Positions 20,547 through 28,751 of a DNA stretch of 64,000 bases are shown here, piece by piece. The translations under genes and the position numbers were made by a program. Under the pieces are notes generated by a model. That model did no database searches. It had not been told where the DNA came from and saw only the letters and a list, made by a program, of their open reading frames with translations. Source of the stretch: Psychrobacter luti (GTDB lineage: Bacteria; Pseudomonadota; Gammaproteobacteria; Pseudomonadales; Moraxellaceae); NCBI RefSeq assembly GCF_014192115.1, contig NZ_JACHXL010000005.1, positions 62,001 to 126,000 on the forward strand. Direction: 5' to 3'. Position 1 is the stretch's first letter. Each line of letters opens with the position of its first letter.

Positions 20547-21440
20547 TTATGCCTGTAATTGTGCCATGAGCCAGTCAATGATTGCTAGGACAAATAGCAT
20601 CCAAACTGGTTCTTCTTGGGGAGTTTCGGGCAAATCTGAGCTGTCACCTGCCTTTAGTGGCAAATCAAATGCTTGCGCTTTGGCTTGGGCATCCAATACC
20701 GGTAAAACGTCGATACCAATCTTGGCGGTTAGTTCATCAAGACTAATCACGTCTATGCGCTCTGATTCATCATTGGGCGCATAGTACACGCCTGCTTGAT
20801 TGCTCGCAGGTATATAAACGGCTTTGAAAAAGTGACTGGGCACCAGCACATTATCCGCCAGTTGTTTGGTTTTTTTACTGGTAAACGCTACTCCCGTAAT
20901 GGTGTAGACCTCACCGTATTGCTGGGTTAAATAGCGCGTGGCAGACTCAATATTACGCCAAATATAGCGATTATTACGTGGTGATTGCGGCGCGATGTTG
21001 GCAAGGCTAAAGCTATCATACTGCTGGCTACGATTGGCCATATTACCATTGGGCGCTAAATGTCCACGATCATAACCGGAGCCTGAATAATCGGATAGTT
21101 TGGCACGCATGGATTTTGGCAGGCGGCTTTCTTCATGAAAGCTGTCTTCACGGTCAATCTCTTTGGCTTGCTGCAAGCGCTTACGGTCAAGATATTCTGC
21201 TGACCATAGCGGTGTACGTGATACGCCTGAGTACATAACGGCAAAACCGTCCATACATAGCGCTTGGGTATTATTACTGAGCTTAGAATTGGTAAATTCA
21301 GGATAAACGCCGCCATAAAAAGACTGGCTACACTGGCTCAGATCATCTGCTTGGGCAGACGACATCCCTATTAAGACAGTGAATACTGTCATTATGATAT
21401 TATTTTTAACCCGTACTTTATCTTTAAAAAAACTTATCAT
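20547..21440 (-). CDS. DNA/RNA non-specific endonuclease (NucA/Serratia nuclease family)
   Basis: A 297-residue exported nuclease. An N-terminal hydrophobic segment ends in SSAQADD, suggesting a signal peptide. The beta-beta-alpha-metal active site shows GYDRGHLAPNGNM with the catalytic His in DRGH, followed by SLANIAPQSPRNNRYIW, where the second Asn pair binds Mg2+. A C-terminal hydrophobic stretch (VWMLFVLAIIDWLMAQLQA) could act as a membrane anchor. The ATG at 21440 is preferred over one five codons earlier. It may degrade extracellular or periplasmic nucleic acid. Confidence 0.85.
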   Translation of the reverse strand: MISFFKDKVRVKNNIIMTVFTVLIGMSSAQADDLSQCSQSFYGGVYPEFTNSKLSNNTQALCMDGFAVMYSGVSRTPLWSAEYLDRKRLQQAKEIDREDSFHEESRLPKSMRAKLSDYSGSGYDRGHLAPNGNMANRSQQYDSFSLANIAPQSPRNNRYIWRNIESATRYLTQQYGEVYTITGVAFTSKKTKQLADNVLVPSHFFKAVYIPASNQAGVYYAPNDESERIDVISLDELTAKIGIDVLPVLDAQAKAQAFDLPLKAGDSSDLPETPQEEPVWMLFVLAIIDWLMAQLQA

Positions 21441-21586
21441 GCAACTTTCAACCATCTATGCCTGCCATTACGTATGCGCTATCCTAGCAGGCAGTTACCA
21501 ATAAAGAAAGATGCGGCGTAAGTGGTGACATTTTAAATGCTATCCGCTATACTTAGGCAGCCAAAAATCTTGGTCTTGCAAAAAAC

Positions 21587-21677
21587 GGTGAAGTGGGTGA
21601 GTGGCTGAAACCGCACGCCTGGAAAGTGTGTATACGTTCATAGCGTATCGAGGGTTCGAATCCCTCCTTCACCGCCA
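21587..21677 (+). tRNA. tRNA-Ser (anticodon GGA)
   Basis: A 91-base class II tRNA with acceptor stem GGTGAAG/CTTCACC, discriminator G and encoded CCA. The anticodon loop CTGGAAA gives GGA at 21621-21623, reading UCC and UCU. The long variable arm (TATACGTTCATAGCGTA) and T-loop GTTCGAATC are present. Its 3' end is repeated at 30310-30325, marking it as an integration target. Confidence 0.96.
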
Positions 21678-21678
21678 A
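21663..21678 (+). repeat. Left att-like repeat (tRNA-Ser 3' end)
   Basis: CCTCCTTCACCGCCAA covers the last 15 bases of the tRNA plus one flanking base and recurs exactly at 30310-30325. Collinear words downstream of both copies (TTTTCCCA, AACCCTT, TATCCCA) point to a shared flank of about 170 bp. This is the expected form of a tyrosine-recombinase attachment site. Confidence 0.75.
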
Positions 21679-21743
21679 CCTTATTAAATACTAGTTTTCC
21701 CACCTATTCCCACACACTCCCATATAAATCTGTAACCCTTTAT

Positions 21744-21766
21744 AAAAAACGCTTCTAGCGTTTTTT
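21744..21766 (+). terminator. Terminator after tRNA-Ser
   Basis: AAAAAACGCT and AGCGTTTTTT form a 10-bp stem with a TCT loop and end in eight T residues. It is a strong intrinsic terminator 66 bp beyond the tRNA gene. Confidence 0.85.
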
Positions 21767-21910
21767 TTATGTCTGCTGTTTCCCTAATCTATCCGAATAT
21801 AACCCACCTATCCCATAGCTTGTGTTGGTCTATGATTTCATTAAACCTCAATTAGACCAACATTCTATCTCGGTTTATATGCCTTAGACCAACATAATCG
21901 TCTTAACGCT

Positions 21911-22177
21911 TTAAACATATAGCTCGTAGGTATAGGAATAGACCAACATATCAAAAATCAAATGACCAAAAACATGAGCTTTAGATGGATAGGAAAGCAA
22001 TTGCATCATCTGCTCTCTATGCGCTTCATGACTACCTAGAATGGCATCATCAATGGCTCGAGGGAAATCATCTAGCATCGCTTGCTCACACGTGTTCTTG
22101 GCAATTTGCGACATCACACCATTATTCTCATAAAATTTATCAGCAGTGGTATTGATATGATTCCATCTCTTGATTGG
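21911..22177 (-). pseudogene. hsdR: C-terminal fragment of type I restriction enzyme HsdR
   Basis: About 88 codons read in one frame on the minus strand: WNHINTTADKFYENN, then SQIAKNTCEQAMLDDFPRA and the helix IDDAILGSHEAHREQM, ending LIFDMLVYSYTYELYV. This matches the extreme C-terminal helical region of HsdR subunits. A stop codon (22178-22180) interrupts the frame on the N-terminal side and the motor and nuclease domains are missing. It is a relic left next to the tRNA-Ser attachment site. Confidence 0.7.
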
Positions 22178-22248
22178 TCAGCTTAAGGGAAAGTCCCGAG
22201 ACGTTGACAATATTTTAGTGCTTTAAATTCCGTAAAATACTAAAACAC

Positions 22249-22274
22249 AAGAGAGCCCTCTAGAGAGCTCTCTT
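22249..22274 (-). terminator. Hairpin downstream of the exported-protein operon
   Basis: AAGAGAGC and GCTCTCTT pair around a 10-base loop; the minus strand continues GTGTTTTAG. It lies about 70 bp past the last gene of the three-gene operon and is a reasonable terminator candidate. Confidence 0.5.
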
Positions 22275-22344
22275 ATTTATGTAAATGATTTAATCGTCAT
22301 TTGCAATTTTGATCGTATTTAAGGTTTAACCTAAATTAATATTT

Positions 22345-23037
22345 TTAAATATCATTCAGTACTTTTGGTTTATCTGATGAACTCGTTGGCATTTTGAATT
22401 CAATACCAGCCTTTTTAAATAGTTTTGGATATTCTACCAAAGCCATCGTTGAATTTTTAGCAATACCAGTGATATCTCCGACCACACCTTTAGCCTCAAC
22501 TAAAGACATGCCTGTATTGGTCAAACTTCTTGGATTTGCTATTAAACTCATACCTACTTGTTTAGCGCCTACCGCCAATTCACGAGCGGTTAAACTTGCG
22601 ATTACAAAGTTTGTTGCAGAGTCCAACAAATGCTGCTTCTGCTCCACATTCAATGCTGATAGCTTAGCTACTGTTCCTGCTTCATCTTTTTTAGAGGCTT
22701 CTAAAACAGTATTAGACAACACGACAATTTGTTTTTGAATGGCTTCTTGTTCTTTCGGATCAGAGGTCGTTTTCAGACTTTTCTGTTTTGCTTTTAACTC
22801 ATCTGAGTCTTGTTTACTTGCGAGTAATGAAGCTAAAGCAGTACGACTCTGAGTAAACATTGCATTGGTTGCTTTAGCTTGCGTGAAGAAACCGTTAATA
22901 TCCATATTTGAAGAAGATACGCCAGTAACAGATTCGGATAATGACGATGCAATACTACTCAGTGACCCAAAACCTGCATAGACGCTTGATGTTCCCATTG
23001 AAGCTGCTATTGCTAAAACAATTGCAATTTTTTTCAT
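22345..23037 (-). CDS. Exported helical protein of unknown function (operon gene 3)
   Basis: I do not recognise this 230-residue protein. It has a signal peptide (MKKIAIVLAIAASMGTSSVYA), then a mostly helical, Ser/Ala/Lys/Gln-rich body with a heptad-like stretch (DELKAKQKSLKTTSDPKEQE) and a more hydrophobic helix near VIASLTARELAVGAKQVGMSL. The C-terminus EFKMPTSSSDKPKVLNDI is probably disordered. It is the last gene of a three-gene minus-strand operon, 12 bp after gene 2. All three products are exported, suggesting one envelope complex. Confidence 0.75.
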   Translation of the reverse strand: MKKIAIVLAIAASMGTSSVYAGFGSLSSIASSLSESVTGVSSSNMDINGFFTQAKATNAMFTQSRTALASLLASKQDSDELKAKQKSLKTTSDPKEQEAIQKQIVVLSNTVLEASKKDEAGTVAKLSALNVEQKQHLLDSATNFVIASLTARELAVGAKQVGMSLIANPRSLTNTGMSLVEAKGVVGDITGIAKNSTMALVEYPKLFKKAGIEFKMPTSSSDKPKVLNDI

Positions 23038-23049
23038 ACTTTGTTATCC

Positions 23050-25110
23050 CTATTTTGAAGAGTCGGCTTTTTGCACGATTTGATTTAAAATTTTTGGTAA
23101 AGCCTCAAACATCTGAATGTTATACATCTCATTACGATGCTGATGATCTATACCCTTTAATTCGATTTCTTGTTGCAAACCATAAGCCCCTATTTTTTCA
23201 GACTTTTGGTTGAATATGCGTGCACCACTGGCCATAACCAATGTGGCATCACAATTACTTTTATCTGCATTACATTTAATACTGTCTTGTTTCACTTCAA
23301 TCTTAAGTACTGGCTGTAAACATTCATTTGTAGGAATATAAAAGTTAGCTTTCATATCTTTTTTAAACCCAGCATTTTCAGTCATAGCAACGACTGAATC
23401 TTTCAACAGAGTCTGTCCTTTAAAGCCTGAACCTGTCGCATAAAATGGTCGTTTCGACTGACTGCTAAAAGCGTGGTAAATCAAAGGACCAAAACCATGA
23501 AATGGAATTTCACCAACTTGCTCAGTATGTAAGCTTGGACATAAAACGCGCGATTGCTTCGAGTCACCCACTGGAGCAGAACTATCAAGCAGAATACTGT
23601 CTCCAGAACGCACGGGTAAACGATCACTGCTGTTGACAGGGAAATCTAATTGCGCGGTAACTTTCGCACCTTGACGTTCCAAAACAGTCGCTTCCCATGT
23701 TGGAATCAGAATATTACGTCCTGCTGCCTTATCTGAATGATAAACATGGACTTTCATTCCGGTACTTAAGCGTTTCCCCGCATCATCGATGGTAATGCGT
23801 TGACCACTTGAACTTGAGACTTTTAAATCAGAACGAGTAAATTGAATCCCTTTTTGAAATTGTTTACCTAATTTCAAAAGTGCGTTTTTCAATACAACTT
23901 CTTTACGTGCCTCTAGAGAAAATCCCATTCCTTCTGAAATCACATCTTTAATATCATCTGTTGCCTGTGCTGAGTAGATCACGCGACCAGAACGATCAAT
24001 CATTTCAGCAAAAACTTCACTATGGAGAACCTGTTGCTGAGTTATTTTTCCAATTTGCTGTTGATAAGCAATGACAGGAAGGACGTTAATCCGAATAAAA
24101 AATTCAGGTAACTCACGTTGGTTAATGTCTTCACTTTGCGCTAATGCAGTCTGTTCACTAACACTTTGCGCCATAGCACTATAACGTCGATTGACTGGAG
24201 TCAAAGTAAATGAAGCTTGCTCACCTACTGCATCTGAAAAGATTTGCTCAATTAAATCTTTTGATTCGCCTTGATAAGTCAGTACATCAACCACTAATGC
24301 TTTAGGCTTATTCATAGCCTGACGTGTATTGGTTGATACTTTACTAAAGCGCTTACTACGACCCTGCATCAATATTGGCACTGCCACAGCATAATCACTG
24401 TCCGCATGTACCACACGAATCAAATCACCATCTATTGAACTCAGCTCATCTTGTGCTGCGATCCCTTGCTTAAAGCCTTTATCTAAAACCAAATATGATT
24501 TCCAGCGATCAATCACTTGGGTCTCAGTTTCAGAAATTTTAAGTTTCGATTTTAATTCTTCAGTCACTTGCTTAGTCAATGTCAACAAAGTACTTTGAAA
24601 TTTCTGTTTAATTACTGTTTTTGTTATAGGAGAATCAATTTCAGTAGTAAGTACCTGAATCGGTTGCGACAACGTCGCGCTGTCACTATAAATGACCTCG
24701 CCCGACAACACGTTAGTGAGTTTTAGACTTAAGGTGACTGGTAGAAAAATTTCTGCTGTCGAATCCTTCTTTACAATGTATTCACTCGCGCGTAAAACTT
24801 CTAGAGAGGCTATATAAGTACGATTTTTAGTTTTTTGCGAAATAGTATCGACAACTTGTTCACCGAAATTTTGTTTTAAACCTTGTACAAAAAGTTGCTC
24901 GGCTTGTTTACGAATGATTTCATTGTCAATCGCTTGACTGAAATCACATACAATAGAAGAACCATTCGGTTCATATTTGCTAGGATCGGTACGACAACCT
25001 TGCTCCAATCCAAAAATACCTTTCGATGGGTAGATTTGAATATTCGCATTTGCCCATGCTGAAACAAGCATCGGCATAGCCAGACATAAGACTTTGAATT
25101 TTATGTGCAC
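23050..25110 (-). CDS. Large exported protein, possibly FlgT-like (operon gene 2)
   Basis: A 686-residue exported protein with a signal peptide ending near SAWANA. The N-terminal part (30-190) is alpha/beta with regularly spaced helices. Segments at about 200-250 (YLVLDKGFKQGIAAQDELSS) and 430-510 (KRLSTGMKVHVYHSD, then LPVRSGDSILL) read like the small beta barrels of FlgT-type periplasmic proteins. Cysteines at about 39, 55, 529 and in a C-terminal group (CLQP, CNADKSNC) suggest disulfides. It starts with GTG inside the end of gene 1 (10-bp overlap). The FlgT resemblance is tentative. Confidence 0.75.
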   Translation of the reverse strand: MHIKFKVLCLAMPMLVSAWANANIQIYPSKGIFGLEQGCRTDPSKYEPNGSSIVCDFSQAIDNEIIRKQAEQLFVQGLKQNFGEQVVDTISQKTKNRTYIASLEVLRASEYIVKKDSTAEIFLPVTLSLKLTNVLSGEVIYSDSATLSQPIQVLTTEIDSPITKTVIKQKFQSTLLTLTKQVTEELKSKLKISETETQVIDRWKSYLVLDKGFKQGIAAQDELSSIDGDLIRVVHADSDYAVAVPILMQGRSKRFSKVSTNTRQAMNKPKALVVDVLTYQGESKDLIEQIFSDAVGEQASFTLTPVNRRYSAMAQSVSEQTALAQSEDINQRELPEFFIRINVLPVIAYQQQIGKITQQQVLHSEVFAEMIDRSGRVIYSAQATDDIKDVISEGMGFSLEARKEVVLKNALLKLGKQFQKGIQFTRSDLKVSSSSGQRITIDDAGKRLSTGMKVHVYHSDKAAGRNILIPTWEATVLERQGAKVTAQLDFPVNSSDRLPVRSGDSILLDSSAPVGDSKQSRVLCPSLHTEQVGEIPFHGFGPLIYHAFSSQSKRPFYATGSGFKGQTLLKDSVVAMTENAGFKKDMKANFYIPTNECLQPVLKIEVKQDSIKCNADKSNCDATLVMASGARIFNQKSEKIGAYGLQQEIELKGIDHQHRNEMYNIQMFEALPKILNQIVQKADSSK

Positions 25111-26606
25111 TGTGTACCACCGATGCAGAGTGTGATCGTATTTCCAGCTAGTAATCGCTCGGCGCTCGATAGCGTTGGGCTTACTTTACGTAGCGCTTTA
25201 GCCAATTCTGCACTAATCGGTTTTTCACTCTTATAGGTCATGGTCATTTCAACCAATTTGCCGTCTTGAGTGCGAATATCGATATTTTCTGCGCCATCCA
25301 TTTCATCTAAGGCAATATACAAATCATCCCCTAGACGTGAAGTTACAATGCCAGAAGCACTTTTCACAAAAATGGTAATTTCTTTACCATACATAGAGCG
25401 ATTTTTCGCATAACCTAAAATCTGTGGTCCAATTTGGCTAACTGCTAATTCACCTAGTTTCTTTGCTACATTGGTACGGCATGAATCTGTGGTCGCACCT
25501 GTCGATGACTCTGTACGAGTTTCCCCACCCATTAAAGTCGAATCATCTACTGAATAAATTTTAAAGCTTACAGCACCATCGCAGACAAATTGACCTGTGG
25601 CACTCGAACGACCACGATCATAAATATAAGAGCTACCAGCCATAAACCAGTCCGCTTTTTCTTTACGCGCCGCGATTACTAGCTTATTAAGCTCTACATC
25701 ACTCATTAGTTGTTGAATCGTCATACTGCGACCATTTAAATACTGACTTCTGAAACGGTCAGAATCGAGCAACCGCAAATCATAACGAGATGCAGCACCT
25801 GCAATTGAATTTAATGTTTGATTATTACGCTCAGCTTTAGTACTTGGTGTTTGATATTCCACATATTTCACAAAACTTTGAATATCCTTTTGACTTTCAG
25901 ATTGGCTATATTTTCCCGACTCACTGGCATTGTAGCTACTTGAGGATGCTGATTTACCTGAATTATTATGGCTTGATGAGCGGGCAGCAACACCTACACC
26001 AGCCCCATAATAATTATCATAGGCATAACCTGCGGCGGCAGATGAACGTCCTTTTGAAGAATAAGAATCTGACGCACTGGCTTTAGCACTTTCACTAGCT
26101 TTGTAACTTGCATCTTCATCATAGCTATAGCTACGATCTGAAAAATAAGAAGTAAATTCTTTAACTGGCTTAGAGTTATCTTTTGGTACACCGAAGTATT
26201 CATCCATCACAATCATAATCGGACTGGTTCGACTATTTTTCTTTGCCAATCCTAAATCATTAAGAATTGAACGAAATTCTTGGTCATCTATTTCCAGACT
26301 AACTTGAGTGACTAATTCATTGTTGCTGTTGGTACTACTGCCTCGGTTTAGCACATAATTACTGTCAACTTGTTTTACAATTTCATTTAAATATTGACTC
26401 GCTTCATTCATCGCCTGCGGACCATTAATACGCTTAATGAGAGCAATGACAGCATCAGTTTTTGCATTGTTGTATGCTTGATTACGTGTGCCATTCAGAT
26501 CTTTTTTGATAATAGGTGTAGCACCTTCCCCATTCACTTTAATAATTTCAGCATTACTAACTTGGACAGTCAACAAACACAAAAGTGTCAATATAGCCTT
26601 TTTCAT
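25101..26606 (-). CDS. Exported protein with FlgT-N-like domain and Ser/Tyr-rich region (operon gene 1)
   Basis: A 501-residue exported protein with a signal peptide ending VSNA. Residues 20-120 (INGPQAMNEASQYLNEI, after a GEGATPI strand and a helix rich in Asn/Ala) resemble the FlgT N-terminal domain of envelope ring proteins. Residues 158-240 are low-complexity Ser, Tyr, Gly and Ala. The remainder looks like a CsgG/TolB-type alpha/beta fold (KADWFMAGSSYIYDR; KKLGELAVSQIGPQI). The end carries a CIGGTQC pair. GAGAGTGAG precedes the ATG. First gene of the operon. No function is assigned. Confidence 0.75.
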   Translation of the reverse strand: MKKAILTLLCLLTVQVSNAEIIKVNGEGATPIIKKDLNGTRNQAYNNAKTDAVIALIKRINGPQAMNEASQYLNEIVKQVDSNYVLNRGSSTNSNNELVTQVSLEIDDQEFRSILNDLGLAKKNSRTSPIMIVMDEYFGVPKDNSKPVKEFTSYFSDRSYSYDEDASYKASESAKASASDSYSSKGRSSAAAGYAYDNYYGAGVGVAARSSSHNNSGKSASSSSYNASESGKYSQSESQKDIQSFVKYVEYQTPSTKAERNNQTLNSIAGAASRYDLRLLDSDRFRSQYLNGRSMTIQQLMSDVELNKLVIAARKEKADWFMAGSSYIYDRGRSSATGQFVCDGAVSFKIYSVDDSTLMGGETRTESSTGATTDSCRTNVAKKLGELAVSQIGPQILGYAKNRSMYGKEITIFVKSASGIVTSRLGDDLYIALDEMDGAENIDIRTQDGKLVEMTMTYKSEKPISAELAKALRKVSPTLSSAERLLAGNTITLCIGGTQCT

Positions 26607-26908
26607 AACTCACTCTCTTAATTAAAATTTCTAGCTACCTTTATAATTTCTTTACTAGATTTTAAATTCAGGGCTCACTCGATAATCATTTCTATCAGCA
26701 ATTAAGGTCGCCTTCTTTAAAGTTTACGTAATCCTAGAATTAACCCATTAGACGTTAAACATTAGATTTGCATCAATATAACTACCCATTGCCAGCCTCT
26801 TAAGTTTACTGTAAGTTACTTTAATAGCGTGACTATAACCGATTAGAAATATTCTAGCAATAAATATGTATCTAGAAAATGAACTAAGGTTCAATTTAGA
26901 ATTAGGCT

Positions 26909-27003
26909 TACAATTACAGCACTGCTTATAATGATCTTGGAAAGATGTACGCAGAAGGTAGTGGTGTATTAGGTAAGTCCTAGGCTGAAAAGAGCTGTAG
27001 ATA
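26909..27003 (+). pseudogene. Remnant of a Sel1-like repeat protein
   Basis: One plus-strand frame reads NYSTAYNDLGKMYAEGSGV, which fits a Sel1/TPR-like repeat (A-x-x-x-L-G-x-M-Y-x-x-G-x-G-V), followed after GKS by an in-frame TAG, then AEKSCR and another stop. No upstream start or downstream repeats remain. It appears to be a leftover single repeat. Confidence 0.45.
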
Positions 27004-27039
27004 GATAATTAAATAAAGCCAACTGAAATAGCAGTTTAA

Positions 27040-27255
27040 GTCATAGATCCGTCTGACAATATAACTGAGCACAATAATGATAATGGCGGGTATATTGATC
27101 AACCCGTAAATGACGATTATATTGCTAGCCTATCACTAGAGAACCTTTAGTACGATGCCCTCACAGGAGAACCACTCTTCCTAGGTAGGGGTGGTTCTGA
27201 TTGGGAGCTATTTCTAGAAAATATAGACGAACTTAATGAAAACGCTGTTAACTGA
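27040..27255 (+). pseudogene. Remnant of an unknown acidic protein
   Basis: A 72-codon stretch in one frame, with one internal TAG, reads VIDPSDNITEHNNDNGGYI, DQPVNDDYIASLSLENL, stop, YDALTGEPLFLGRGGSDWEL and FLENIDELNENAVN. Its protein-like composition on both sides of the stop suggests a decayed gene. It may belong with the Sel1-like remnant just upstream. The family is not recognised. Confidence 0.4.
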
Positions 27256-27331
27256 AGAAAAAATGTTGTTGTAGGCGATATGAAACACGGATTAAATTAA
27301 AATTAGCATTCACTGTATAAGAGCAAAAAAT

Positions 27332-27832
27332 ATGAAAAAATTAGCTATAGTTTTGAGTATGGTGTTTTTAGGACATACAGCAATCGCTAATGCCGCAACG
27401 GATTGGACGCCCTACTTGAAACCAATGATGTCAGGATGTGATTTTCCTAATCCAACGGATAAGCTACCGGCACGTTACGAAACTTCTATAGCTAGCAAAA
27501 AGTTTAGAGTTGATAAAACCAATGAAATTGATGGATACGGTGAACAAATTACTACCTACACTCTAAAAAATGCGACTGCTTTTGGACAACCTTTATTGAA
27601 GCTTGAGTATTTGGTAGGATACGAGTGGGGGCACTTAAAGCTCTATTTTAAAGATACTAAATTCACCGCACTACGTATGCAATTTAAACTACCGGAAGTT
27701 GACAATTACCCAGACGATCCTCTGCAAGTAATGAAAAACAATGCTAGTGGTTACGAAGTGGAGGAAATGGGTTATACAAACTTAATATTTGATAGGAAGG
27801 AAAAAAGTATTACTTGTTTCTCGGGTCTCTAA
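27332..27832 (+). CDS. Secreted protein of unknown function
   Basis: A 166-residue protein with a clear signal peptide (MKKLAIVLSMVFLGHTAIANA). The mature part has two cysteines, one near the start (MSGCDFPNP) and one near the end (SITCFSGL), which could form a disulfide, and alternating strand-like segments (YGEQITTYTL, GHLKLYFKDT). I do not recognise the family; a small beta-sandwich or barrel is plausible. It follows decayed coding DNA and precedes a broken metallopeptidase gene inside the tRNA-Ser island. Confidence 0.7.
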   Translation: MKKLAIVLSMVFLGHTAIANAATDWTPYLKPMMSGCDFPNPTDKLPARYETSIASKKFRVDKTNEIDGYGEQITTYTLKNATAFGQPLLKLEYLVGYEWGHLKLYFKDTKFTALRMQFKLPEVDNYPDDPLQVMKNNASGYEVEEMGYTNLIFDRKEKSITCFSGL

Positions 27833-27868
27833 ATACTATTTGACCCTAATGAATGTGAGTAATCCACC

Positions 27869-28621
27869 TTATTCATTCAAATACAGCTCAGCCATCCCAT
27901 CAATCTTAGCTTTAACCTCTTTCCAGTTGAGCATTACTTGGGTGAGCAGACGCCAAAAGCGCTCGCGATGATTGTGTTCAGTGATATAACACAGCTCATG
28001 CAATATCACGTAATCAATGCACTCCTTCGGAGCTTTTACTAAATGCGGATTTAATATTAAATTGCCTTTAGTTGAGCAGCTTCCCCACTACTTTTCCATG
28101 GTCATTAATTTTATTAAAGGGCTATTTTCAACCCATGAAACCTTATAAATTAATGCTTCAAGCCTCTCTCTAGAAATCGACCTAAATTTATTTTTATACC
28201 ATTTATCAATAAGACTTTTTATGAGAGCAGCTCGCTCTTCAGCGTCCAACTCAGAATTACTTTGAGACAATTCTACATTTAGTTTACCGCGGCTAAGCTT
28301 CACAGTGCTGTTTATCATATTGTTAGCTTCTGCATCGGTTATCACTTTTAACACATAATGAAGACCCAGATAAAACTGGGTCTCACCGCTGACATAACGC
28401 TTGGGCAATACATAATCTTTTTGCTTGGCAAAGTCTTGCAAGCTTTGCCATATCCAGCGAGCACGTTTCATCATAGCGTAATATATCATCTTATCACTGG
28501 CATCGTTAGGCGCTGTGGCGACCACACGCTGATCAGGATGTGCCTTGATAACAACTTTGCGGGGTTTGGTCTTTTCGGTAACAAACTTAAAGTCGTTAAT
28601 TATTTTATTAGTGAAAGTTAA
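27869..28621 (-). pseudogene. Broken YgjP-type (DUF45) metallopeptidase gene
   Basis: The minus-strand frame is open from FKFVTEKTKPRKVVIK through ATAPNDASDKMIYY and KRARWIWQSL to TMEK, then meets a TAG (28088-28090). Beyond it, the same frame continues WGSCSTKGNLILNPHLV and ends LYLNE. This is the complete YgjP/WLM-like layout, with the stop exactly before the family's WGSC motif. The zinc motif reads HELCY instead of HELCH, losing a ligand. No ATG, GTG or TTG remains upstream of FKF. YgjP genes often accompany type I restriction loci, fitting the HsdR fragment nearby. Confidence 0.75.
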
Positions 28622-28751
28622 TCACAGAAGTGAGCTAATGATAGCAGGGTCTAAGATACTTGGCAGATGTCATTGCTTAAAAATTCGATTATAGTAGACA
28701 GTGATATAGGCCAATTAAATAAGCCAGCTAAATAACGCGAGGGGTTAAGCC

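Larger units (their letters stand above)
26607..27331. other. Decayed region between the exported-protein operon and a secreted-protein gene
   Basis: There is no intact gene in these 725 bp. The left part should hold the promoter of the minus-strand operon. The right part (about 26906-27255) contains the remains of plus-strand coding sequence broken by stops, listed as pseudogenes. Confidence 0.5.

Noticed and set aside
22201..22280. Possible short palindromic repeats as a CRISPR-like array
   Set aside because: Only one hairpin is present; no regularly spaced repeats or cas genes occur anywhere in the window.
28358..28621. Plus-strand frame opposite the YgjP-type pseudogene
   Set aside because: The minus strand gives clear family similarity over the same bases; this frame is a mirror of that.
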